From Kitasatospora fiedleri (lineage in GTDB: Bacteria; Actinomycetota; Actinomycetes; Streptomycetales; Streptomycetaceae), in the NCBI RefSeq assembly GCF_948472415.1, contig NZ_OX419519.1:3100001-3164000 (forward strand): 64,000 nucleotides of DNA. The letters are read 5' to 3'. Positions 57,788-64,000 of this stretch are shown here, piece after piece (position 1 is the first letter of the stretch; every line of letters begins with the position of its first letter). The notes under the pieces are model-generated. The model saw only the letters and a program-made list of their open reading frames with translations. It was not told the origin of the DNA and did not search any database. The position numbers and the translations under genes are program-made.

Positions 57788-58357
57788 GTGGCGAAGCTGG
57801 GTCCTGGTGCGGTGGTCGGCGGGCTGACCCTGGGGGCCGTGGCGGTGATCGGGCTGCTGGCCTTCCAGGCGAACGGCGCGGCCTCGCGCGCGGTCGCGGC
57901 GGCGCCGTCCGCGTCGAGCGCCGCCCCGTCGGCCTCCGCCCCGGAGAGCGCCCGGCCGAGCGTGCCGCCGCTGCCTGCCGAGTCCGGTTCGGGCCTGCGG
58001 GTGGTGCTCGCGCTGCAGGCGCAGCAGGTCTGGCTGGTCGACCCGAAGAAGCCGGACCCGGTGGTGGCCGCGTTCAAGGTGGTGCCGGGCAACACGCTGC
58101 CCGCGGCGGGCACCTACACCGTCACCAGCCGCACCGCTTCGGGCACCGGCACGGACGGGCGGCAGATCGAGCACGTGGTGCGGTTCGCCCAGCAGTCCGG
58201 CACGGTGTTCGGGTTCAGCGCGCTGGTGGACGAGAAGGCGCCGGCCCCCTCGGTGGACCCGACGACCAGGACCGGCGGCATCCGGGCGTCCCGGGCGGAC
58301 GGCCAGGCGCTGTGGGACTTCGCGCCGAACGGCACCCGGGTGGTCGTGGTCGCCTGA
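57788..58357 (+). CDS. Secreted or membrane-anchored protein, conserved hypothetical
   Basis: 189 residues. N-terminal hydrophobic segment (about 6-30), Ala/Ser/Pro-rich spacer (30-68), then a beta-rich domain with QVWLVDPKKPDPVVAAFKV and AGTYTVTSRTASGTG, faintly like the start of an L,D-transpeptidase fold but with no catalytic His-Cys pair. GTG 57788 follows GAGGAG. Divergent from tsaB. Its TGA lies in a palindrome shared with the converging 69-aa gene. Confidence 0.75.
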   Translation: MAKLGPGAVVGGLTLGAVAVIGLLAFQANGAASRAVAAAPSASSAAPSASAPESARPSVPPLPAESGSGLRVVLALQAQQVWLVDPKKPDPVVAAFKVVPGNTLPAAGTYTVTSRTASGTGTDGRQIEHVVRFAQQSGTVFGFSALVDEKAPAPSVDPTTRTGGIRASRADGQALWDFAPNGTRVVVVA

Positions 58358-58378
58358 CCGGCCGCGGCCGGTCAGGCG
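58351..58378. terminator. 28-bp perfect palindrome covering both converging stop codons
   Basis: Bases 58351-58364 are the exact reverse complement of 58365-58378. The TGA of the plus gene (58355-58357) and that of the minus gene (58372-58374, TCA) lie symmetrically in the arms. The perfect symmetry without a loop fits a bidirectional terminator or an inverted duplication. Confidence 0.75.
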
Positions 58379-58581
58379 GCGCGGCGCTCCGGCGGGGTGG
58401 AGACGGCCTCGGCGGCCCGGCAGGCCGCCAGCAGGGCGCGCATCGGCACCGGCGCGGCGGCCGGTGCCCCGGCGGCGGTGGCTCCGGCGGCCGGGGCGGC
58501 CGGTGCCTCGGCGGTGCGCTCCGGCGCGGCGGCCGGGGCGGCGGAACGGTCCTCGGTGGTCCTGGGGGGTGTGCTCACCAT
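58372..58581 (-). CDS. 69-residue Ala/Pro-rich small protein with upstream iron box
   Basis: 69 residues beginning MVSTPPRTTEDRSAAP, then Ala/Pro-rich low complexity, and a more conserved-looking end PMRALLAACRAAEAVSTPPE with one Cys. GGGAGG lies six bases before ATG 58581. An iron-box-like site at 58595-58613 lies just upstream. No signal peptide. I do not recognise a family; an iron-regulated small protein is the working hypothesis. Confidence 0.65.
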   Translation of the reverse strand: MVSTPPRTTEDRSAAPAAAPERTAEAPAAPAAGATAAGAPAAAPVPMRALLAACRAAEAVSTPPERRAA

Positions 58582-58594
58582 GGGGCGCCTCCCT

Positions 58595-58613
58595 AGTTAG
58601 GCATACCTAACCT
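58595..58613 (-). promoter_or_regulatory. DmdR/IdeR-type iron box
   Basis: On the minus strand AGGTTAGGTATGCCTAACT, with perfect inverted arms GTTAGG/CCTAAC around four bases (58596-58611). About 13 of 19 positions fit the TTAGGTTAGGCTAACCTAA consensus. It is 15 bp from the start of the 69-aa gene, where repressor binding would block transcription when iron is plentiful. Confidence 0.75.
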
Positions 58614-58683
58614 GCTGACGCCATCCCATCACGCCCGCGCGGTGCGCCGCAACCGTTTCCCGACGCGCTGTCGGAAACCCGGC

Positions 58684-59193
58684 TCAGTTCTCACCCAAAC
58701 CGGTGAGGTCCGCGGCGTCCCAGCGGCCGCCCAGTCCGGTCAGGGTGACCCGCCGCCCGTCCGACTCCCCCAGCGCGTCCGCCGCCTCGCCGCCCAGGGT
58801 CCGCTCGATCCGGATCTCCAGCCGGTCCTCGGACAGCCGCTCGACCTTGCCCTCGCCCCACTCGACGACGACCACCGACTCGGGCAGCGACACGTCCAGG
58901 TCGAGGTCCTCCATCTCGTCCAGGCCGCCGCCCAGCCGGTACGCGTCCACGTGCACCAGCGCGGGGCCGCCGGTCAGCGAGGGGTGCACCCGGGCGATCA
59001 CGAAGGTCGGCGAGGTGACCGCGCCGCGCACGCCCAGGCCCTCGCCCAGGCCGCGGGTCAGCGTGGTCTTGCCCGCCCCCAGTTCCCCCGACAGCAGGAC
59101 CAGGTCACCGGGGCGCAGGAGCGCGGCGAGCCGCCGGCCGAGGCCGGTCATCCGCTCCGCGGTGTCGACGGTCAGAGTGGTCTGCGAACCCAT
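58684..59193 (-). CDS. tsaE: tRNA threonylcarbamoyladenosine biosynthesis ATPase TsaE
   Basis: 169 residues. P-loop GELGAGKTTLTRGLG near residues 36-50, SPTFVIARVH and VHVDAYRLGG, then VVVVEWGEG. The last about 30 residues are longer than the E. coli protein. ATG 59193 starts MGSQTTLTVD. Part of the alr-hydrolase-tsaE run. Confidence 0.95.
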   Translation of the reverse strand: MGSQTTLTVDTAERMTGLGRRLAALLRPGDLVLLSGELGAGKTTLTRGLGEGLGVRGAVTSPTFVIARVHPSLTGGPALVHVDAYRLGGGLDEMEDLDLDVSLPESVVVVEWGEGKVERLSEDRLEIRIERTLGGEAADALGESDGRRVTLTGLGGRWDAADLTGLGEN

Positions 59194-59254
59194 GGCGTCC
59201 TTCTTCGATCGATGCGGCCACCCCTAAGGTGCCACACCGCGCGGCGCCCGCCGC

Positions 59255-60409
59255 TCAGCCCTCCGGCCGCTCCCGGGCCAGCTCCCGCAGCGCCTCCGGC
59301 AGCGGGCCCGTCCCGGCCCGCTCGGCGGCCCGCTCCAGCAGCGCGGCCAGCTCCCGGTCGACGGTGCCGGGGTCTTCCAGCATCACCAGGTGCCCGGCGT
59401 CCGGCACCAGCACCAGCCGGGCGCCGGGCAGCGCGGCGGCGATCGCCTCCGAGTACTCGGGCGGGGTCAGCAGGTCCTTGGTGCCGGCCAGCACCAGGAC
59501 GGGCAGGCCGTCCAGGGCGGCCAGCGCGGCGCGCTTGTCGTGCGCCGAGAAGGTCGGGTAGAACTCGGCGACCACGTCGATGGGGGTGGCGTCCAGCAGC
59601 TGCTCGGCGAACCGGGCGACCGCCGGGTCGACGTCCCGGCTCCCGAACGAGAACCGCCGGTAGAAGACCGCGGCCAGGTCGGCGCCCCAGCGCCGGGTGG
59701 CCTCGACCAGCTCGACCTGGCGGCCCAGCAGCCGTATCACCCCGGGCACGACCCGCTTGACCACCTTGGCGCCGACCGCGGGCAGGCCCAGCGGCACCGC
59801 GTCCCAGTCGCCCGCCAGGGTGCCGATCAGCGCGACGCCGGCCACCCGGCCGCCCGGGCCGAACAGCTCGGGGCGCCGGTCGGCCAGCGCCATCACGGTC
59901 ATGCCGCCCATCGAGTGCCCGACCAGCACGATCGGCCCCTCGGGGACGACCGCGTCCAGCACCGCCTCCAGGTCCGCGCCGAGCTGGTCGATCGAGGCCG
60001 GTTCGCCGCCCGCGTACGAGCGGGAGCGCTCGGAGCGGCCGTGGCTGCGCTGGTCCCAGAACACGGTGCGCAGCGCGCCGCGCAGCGCGGCCCGCTGGAA
60101 GTGCCAGCCGTCCTGGTTGAGGCAGTAGCCGTGGCAGAACACCACGGTCGGCCCGCCGCCCGCCGGGGCCTCGTCGACCTCGACGTACAGCCCGGTGCCG
60201 TCGGCGGCGGGCACGGTGGTGGCGGTGCCGCGCAGCGAGCCGAAGGCGGCGGCGGCGTCGAGCTCCTCGCGGGCCCGCCGGCGCATCGCCCGCCCGACCG
60301 TCAGCCGCTCCACGGCCACCCCGGCGGCGGCCCCGGCGGCCAGCACGCCCAGCGATATGCCGATCAGCCCGGCCCGGGACACCCCGCCGGAAGAGGACTC
60401 CTCAGCCAC
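59255..60409 (-). CDS. Alpha/beta hydrolase with N-terminal membrane anchor
   Basis: 384 residues. N-terminal hydrophobic helix (about 14-36), then an alpha/beta-hydrolase core: oxyanion motif CHGYCLNQ, nucleophile elbow GHSMGGM with the catalytic Ser, and the final His in PDAGHLVMLED. GTG 60409 is three bases after the alr stop. A variable lid (LLGRQVELVEATRRW) separates strands 6 and 7. Substrate unknown, perhaps lipid or ester. Confidence 0.85.
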   Translation of the reverse strand: MAEESSSGGVSRAGLIGISLGVLAAGAAAGVAVERLTVGRAMRRRAREELDAAAAFGSLRGTATTVPAADGTGLYVEVDEAPAGGGPTVVFCHGYCLNQDGWHFQRAALRGALRTVFWDQRSHGRSERSRSYAGGEPASIDQLGADLEAVLDAVVPEGPIVLVGHSMGGMTVMALADRRPELFGPGGRVAGVALIGTLAGDWDAVPLGLPAVGAKVVKRVVPGVIRLLGRQVELVEATRRWGADLAAVFYRRFSFGSRDVDPAVARFAEQLLDATPIDVVAEFYPTFSAHDKRAALAALDGLPVLVLAGTKDLLTPPEYSEAIAAALPGARLVLVPDAGHLVMLEDPGTVDRELAALLERAAERAGTGPLPEALRELARERPEG

Positions 60410-60412
60410 CGC

Positions 60413-61597
60413 TCACCCCCGCAGTCCGCCGACGTAGCGTCGGGCGACCCGGCCCCCGATCCGGGTGATGATCTCGTACGCGATGGTGTCGCAGGCCACC
60501 GCCCAGTCCTCGGCGGTGGGCTCGCCCCGGTCGCCGGCCCCGAACAGCAGGACCTCCGCGCCGGTCTCCGGGGTGTCCCCGCCGAGGTCGACGACGAACT
60601 GGTCCATCGCGACCCGCCCGGCCACCCGGTAGCGGGTGGTGCCGATCTGCACCGGCCCGGTGTTGCTGGCGTGCCGCGGCACGCCGTCCCCGTAGCCGAG
60701 CGGGACCAGGCCGAGCGTGGTCGGGCCCGGCGTCGTGTAGTGGTGCCCGTACGAGACGCCGTGGCCGCCGGGCACGTGCTTGACCAGCGCGAGCCGGGCC
60801 GACAGCGACATCACCGGCCGCAGGCCGAAGTCGGCGGGCCCGCCGACCTCCGGGACGGGCGACAGGCCGTACATGGCCAGGCCCGGCCGGACCAGGTCGT
60901 AGTGCGACTGCGGCAGCAGCAGCGTCGCCGGGGAGTTGGCGATGTGCCGCACCTCGGGGTCGACGCCGGCCCGCTCGGCGAACGCCAGGACCTGGGCGAA
61001 CAGGTCGAGCTGGGCCTGGATCGAGGGGTGGCCGGGCTCGTCGGCCGCCGCGAAGTGCGACCAGACGCCGACCACCCGCAGCAGGCCCTCGGCCTGCGCC
61101 TTCACCGCGTTCTCCACCAGGTCCGGCCAGTCGCGCGGCTGGCAGCCGTTGCGGCCCAGCCCGGTGTCGGCCTTCAGGTGCACCCGGGCCGGGACGCCGG
61201 TCTCCCGGACGGCCGCCAGCAGCTCGTCCAGCGCCCACTGGCCGCTCACCGAGACGTCCACCGACTCGCGCAGCGCCCGGGCCCACGGGCCGCCCGGCGT
61301 CCACAGCCAGCACAGGATGCGGGCCTGCTCGGGGCCGATCCCGGCGGCCCGCAGCGCGAGCGCCTCCTCCGGGGTGGCGGTGCCCAGCCAGCCCGCGCCG
61401 GCCGCGACCGCCTCCCGGGCGCACCGCAGCGCGCCGTGGCCGTAGGCGTCCGCCTTGACCACGGCCATCAGCTCGGGCCCGGCCGTGCGGGCGCGCAGCG
61501 CGGCCAGGTTGTCGCGCAGCGCGGCCAGGTCGATGGTCGCCTCGGCCCGCGCCCCCTGGGTCAGCGCGGGCGTCCCGGCGGTGTTCGCAGTCGTCAT
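60413..61597 (-). CDS. alr: Alanine racemase
   Basis: 394 residues; makes D-alanine for peptidoglycan. PLP lysine K48 in VVKADAYGHG, catalytic Tyr in PGHGVSYGHHY region, C-terminal beta domain to TRIGGRVARRYVGGL. ATG 61597 begins MTTANTAGT. Confidence 0.96.
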   Translation of the reverse strand: MTTANTAGTPALTQGARAEATIDLAALRDNLAALRARTAGPELMAVVKADAYGHGALRCAREAVAAGAGWLGTATPEEALALRAAGIGPEQARILCWLWTPGGPWARALRESVDVSVSGQWALDELLAAVRETGVPARVHLKADTGLGRNGCQPRDWPDLVENAVKAQAEGLLRVVGVWSHFAAADEPGHPSIQAQLDLFAQVLAFAERAGVDPEVRHIANSPATLLLPQSHYDLVRPGLAMYGLSPVPEVGGPADFGLRPVMSLSARLALVKHVPGGHGVSYGHHYTTPGPTTLGLVPLGYGDGVPRHASNTGPVQIGTTRYRVAGRVAMDQFVVDLGGDTPETGAEVLLFGAGDRGEPTAEDWAVACDTIAYEIITRIGGRVARRYVGGLRG

Positions 61598-61650
61598 CGC
61601 GTATCAGTCTCCCAGACCGCGGCGGAAAGCCCCGTCAGGGGCCCGGGCGA

Positions 61651-61682
61651 CGGCGGGTCCGGAACGCGGCCGGGGCCCGCCG
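61651..61682 (-). terminator. GC hairpin after the NAD(P)HX repair gene
   Basis: CGGCGGG (61651-61657) and CCCGCCG (61676-61682) pair, with weaker inner pairs, about 20 bp after the nnr stop and before alr. Confidence 0.5.
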
Positions 61683-61701
61683 GGGCCCTCCTGCCCGCGG
61701 G

Positions 61702-63141
61702 CTACTCGACGAGGGAGGCCCAGGCCGGGTGCAGGGCCGCGGCGAGGTCGACGGCGGTGATCGGGGCGCCGGGGCCCGCCGCGCGGCGGCCGGCCAGGCC
61801 GTGCAGGTAGGCGGCGGCGGACCCGGCGTCCAGCGGGGCGAGCCCGGTGGCGAGCAGCGAGCCGGTCAGGCCGGAGAGGACGTCGCCGCTGCCGGCGGTG
61901 CCGAGCCAGCCGGTGCCGGTGGAGTTGACCCGGGCCCGGCCGTCCGGGTCGGCGACCACCGTGGTGGAGCCCTTGAGCAGCACGGTCGCCCCGTAGCGGG
62001 CGGCGAGCAGCCGGGCCGCCCGGAGCCGGCCGGCGGCGACCTGCTCGGCGTCGGCGGACTCGTCGACGCCCGCGAGCAGCCGGGCGGCCTCCCCGGCGTG
62101 CGGGGTGAGCAGGACGGGCGCGGGGCGGCCGGCCAGGACGGACGGGCCGAGCCGGGCGAGTTCGGTGAGCGCGTCGGCGTCGACCAGGACGGGCACCTCG
62201 GTGTCCAGCGCCTCGCGCAGCGCGCGCTCGGCGTCCTGGCCGCCGCCCGGGCCGACCACCCAGCTCTGCACCCGCCCGGCGCGGGCCGGGCCGTCCTCGG
62301 TGACGAGCGTCTCGGGGTGGCGGCGGACCACCTCCGCCGCCGCGTGCCCGGTGTAGCGGACCGCGCCGGCCCCGCCGTACAGCGCCCCGGTGACGGCCAG
62401 CACGGCCGCGCCCGGGTAGCGGGCGGACCCGGCGGCGACGCCCACCACGCCGCGCCGGTACTTGTCGCTCTCCGCGCCGGGGGCGGGCAGCAGCGCGGCC
62501 GCGTCGGCGTGCTGGAGCGCCTCGACGGGGGCGGGCGGCAGGTCGAGCCCGAGGTCGACCAGGTGGACGACGCCCGCGTACCGCGCGCCGGGGTCGATCA
62601 AGAGGCCGGGCTTGTGGGTGCCGAAGCAGACCGTGACGTCGGCGCGGAGCGCGGGCCCGGCGACCTCGCCGCTGTCGGGGTCGACGCCGGAGGGGACGTC
62701 CACGGCGACCACCCGGCCGCGGCGCGGCAGCGCGGCGAACGGGGCGGCGGCCGGGCGCAGCGGGCCGCGGCCGCCGATGCCGACGACGCCGTCCAGCACC
62801 AGGTCGGCCCGGGTGAACGCGTCCGGGTCGGCGGTGGTCCGGCCGCCGGCCGCCAGCAGGGCGGCCAGCCCCCCGGCGTGCGCCTTGGCCGGGTCGAGCA
62901 GCAGCGCCTCCACCCGGGCGCCCCGGCGGGCCAGCCGGGCGCCCGCGTACAGCGCGTCGCCGCCGTTGTCCCCGGAGCCGGCCAGCACCAGCACCCGGCT
63001 CGCGTACACCCGGGGCAGCAGCCCCGCGCAGACCGCGGCCAGCCCGGCCGCGGCCCGCTGCATCAGGGTGCCCTCCGGCAGTTCGGCCATCCGGGCGGCC
63101 TCGGCGGAACGGACCTGCTCGACGGTGTGGGCGTGGCGCAT
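61702..63141 (-). CDS. nnr: Bifunctional NAD(P)HX epimerase/dehydratase
   Basis: 479 residues; repairs hydrated NAD(P)H. N-terminal epimerase (YjeF_N) with GSGDNGGDALYAGARLA at about 55-71 and VAVDVPSGVDPDSGEV; C-terminal ADP-dependent dehydratase (ribokinase-like) with VLLTPHAGEAARLL, LLKGSTTVV and catalytic GTAGSGDVLSG. ATG 63141 starts MRHAHTVEQVRSAEAARM. It lies between acpS and alr. Confidence 0.93.
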   Translation of the reverse strand: MRHAHTVEQVRSAEAARMAELPEGTLMQRAAAGLAAVCAGLLPRVYASRVLVLAGSGDNGGDALYAGARLARRGARVEALLLDPAKAHAGGLAALLAAGGRTTADPDAFTRADLVLDGVVGIGGRGPLRPAAAPFAALPRRGRVVAVDVPSGVDPDSGEVAGPALRADVTVCFGTHKPGLLIDPGARYAGVVHLVDLGLDLPPAPVEALQHADAAALLPAPGAESDKYRRGVVGVAAGSARYPGAAVLAVTGALYGGAGAVRYTGHAAAEVVRRHPETLVTEDGPARAGRVQSWVVGPGGGQDAERALREALDTEVPVLVDADALTELARLGPSVLAGRPAPVLLTPHAGEAARLLAGVDESADAEQVAAGRLRAARLLAARYGATVLLKGSTTVVADPDGRARVNSTGTGWLGTAGSGDVLSGLTGSLLATGLAPLDAGSAAAYLHGLAGRRAAGPGAPITAVDLAAALHPAWASLVE

Positions 63142-63287
63142 GGGAGCTCCCCTGCTCGGCGGTTCTCGGCGGTTCTCGGCGTTCGCGGCGGGCGGCCCGG
63201 GAGGGGTCGGGCCCCCGGTGCGGGGCCCGCCGTTCCCACCCTGCCCCCGGGTGGCGGCCTGCCGCTCCTTCCCCGGCTCCGGCGTCC

Positions 63288-63656
63288 TCAGCCCTCGGCG
63301 ATGACGACCGCCGAGGCGACGCCCGCGTCATGGCTGAGGGAGAGGTGCCAGGAGGTCACGCCGAGGGCGGCGGCGCGGGCCTCGACGGTGCCGGTGACGT
63401 GCAGCAGCGGGCGGCCGGACGCCTCGACCCGGACCTCGGCGTCCTCCCAGCGCAGGCCGGGGGGCGCGCCGAGGGCCTTGGCGACCGCCTCCTTCGCGGC
63501 GAACCGGGCCGCCAGCGAGGCCGTGCCGCGGCGCTGTCCGGAGGGGAGGGTCAGTTCGGCGGGGGTGAAGAGGCGTTCGGCCAGCCCGGGGGTGCGTTCC
63601 AGGGACTCCCCGAACCGCCCGATGTCCGCCACGTCGATGCCGACCCCGATGATCAC
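63288..63656 (-). CDS. acpS: Holo-[acyl-carrier-protein] synthase
   Basis: 122 residues. Transfers 4'-phosphopantetheine from CoA to acyl carrier protein. [10 protein letters not shown] at the start holds the metal Asp; [13 protein letters not shown] holds the Glu. The end [20 protein letters not shown] is canonical. GTG 63656 has GGAG six bases upstream. Confidence 0.95.
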   Translation of the reverse strand: MIIGVGIDVADIGRFGESLERTPGLAERLFTPAELTLPSGQRRGTASLAARFAAKEAVAKALGAPPGLRWEDAEVRVEASGRPLLHVTGTVEARAAALGVTSWHLSLSHDAGVASAVVIAEG

Positions 63657-63668
63657 GTCCCGCTCCTT

Positions 63669-63708
63669 CGTCCGTGCCGGCATAGAGCGCTCTACACCGG
63701 CACGGACG
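63669..63708 (-). terminator. 40-bp hairpin terminator downstream of glmS
   Basis: CGTCCGTGCCGG (63669-63680) pairs with CCGGCACGGACG (63697-63708), enclosing the palindrome TAGAGCGCTCTA (63683-63694) with a CA/CA mismatch. It lies ten bp after the glmS stop and just upstream of acpS. Confidence 0.85.
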
Positions 63709-63717
63709 ATACGCGCG

Positions 63718-64000
63718 CTACTCGACCGTGACGGACTTGGCCAGGTTGCGCGGCTGGTCGACCTCGTGGCCCTTGGCGGTGGCCAGCTCGCAGGCGAAGA
63801 CCTGGAGCGGGACGGTGGAGACCAGGGGCTGGAGCAGGGTCGGGGTGACCGGGATGCGGATCAGGTGGTCGGCGTAGGGGACGACGGCCTCGTCGCCCTC
63901 CTCGGCGATCACGATGGTGCGCGCGCCGCGGGCCCGGATCTCCTGGATGTTGGAGACGATCTTGTCGTGCAGGATCGAGCGGCCGCGCGGCGAGGGCACC
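63718..64000 (-). CDS. glmS: Glutamine-fructose-6-phosphate aminotransferase, C-terminus (truncated by window edge)
   Basis: The last 93 codons of GlmS; the rest is beyond the right edge. The segment [20 protein letters not shown] followed by [13 protein letters not shown] is the diagnostic end of the isomerase (SIS) domain. It makes glucosamine-6-phosphate for cell wall. The stop at 63718 is followed by the hairpin at 63669-63708. Confidence 0.93.
   Translation of the reverse strand, partial: VPSPRGRSILHDKIVSNIQEIRARGARTIVIAEEGDEAVVPYADHLIRIPVTPTLLQPLVSTVPLQVFACELATAKGHEVDQPRNLAKSVTVE

Noticed and set aside
57788..58357. L,D-transpeptidase
   Set aside because: Only a faint fold resemblance; no catalytic His/Cys motif.

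Overview
The window is very GC-rich actinobacterial chromosome (about 70-75 % G+C, GTG starts common). Nearly intact copies of BldM, WhiD and the sigma factor ShbA, plus the gene order from sucCD and pcrA through guaA, guaB, groESL and the tsa genes to alr, acpS and glmS, place it in the conserved core of a Streptomycetaceae chromosome (Streptomyces or Kitasatospora type). I see no rRNA, tRNA, CRISPR array, insertion sequence or prophage.

Layout. 1-4.1 kb: truncated sensor-like membrane protein, EF-hand protein, a methyltransferase that seems to start at ATC, and an ABC-2 exporter. 4.2-9.6 kb: a DUF6350 membrane gene with a duplicated 3' end, an HTH regulator and sucCD. 9.9-19.2 kb: the most unusual block, with MoxR ATPase, DUF5682 and vWA genes on one strand and SWIM, a 44-codon arginine-rich ORF and DUF5691 on the other, around a MerR/membrane-protein pair. 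This resembles E. coli yehLMPQ and has no established function. 19.3-32.4 kb: B12-binding mutase subunit, PcrA helicase, two membrane glycosyltransferases, a PspC-type two-component system with a divergent PspC gene, a DoxX-Rieske protein and guaA. 33-46 kb: streptophobe membrane protein, GMC oxidase and aldehyde dehydrogenase, two Ser/Thr kinases flanking a pseudokinase, then two IMPDH-family genes. 46.5-52.5 kb: developmental and heat-shock cluster shbA, bldM, whiD, a LysR gene and groESL. 52.5-64 kb: methyltransferase, deacetylase lipoprotein, tRNA t6A genes tsaD/rimI/tsaB/tsaE, an iron-box small gene, alr, nnr, acpS and the 3' end of glmS.

Regulatory DNA is readable at several points: a sigma-BldN-type promoter before bldM, two CIRCE elements at groES, an iron-box-like site before a 69-aa ORF, a MerR-type operator, many strong hairpin terminators, and several starts that look leaderless.

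Five genes in the first 28 kb (DUF6350, HTH regulator, DUF5682, GT39-type glycosyltransferase, PspC) each need one extra base in a short G/C run to restore the family-like C-terminus. That pattern suggests homopolymer errors in the assembly more than five independent pseudogenes. All calls come from reading the sequence without database searches; family names rest on recognised motifs and synteny.
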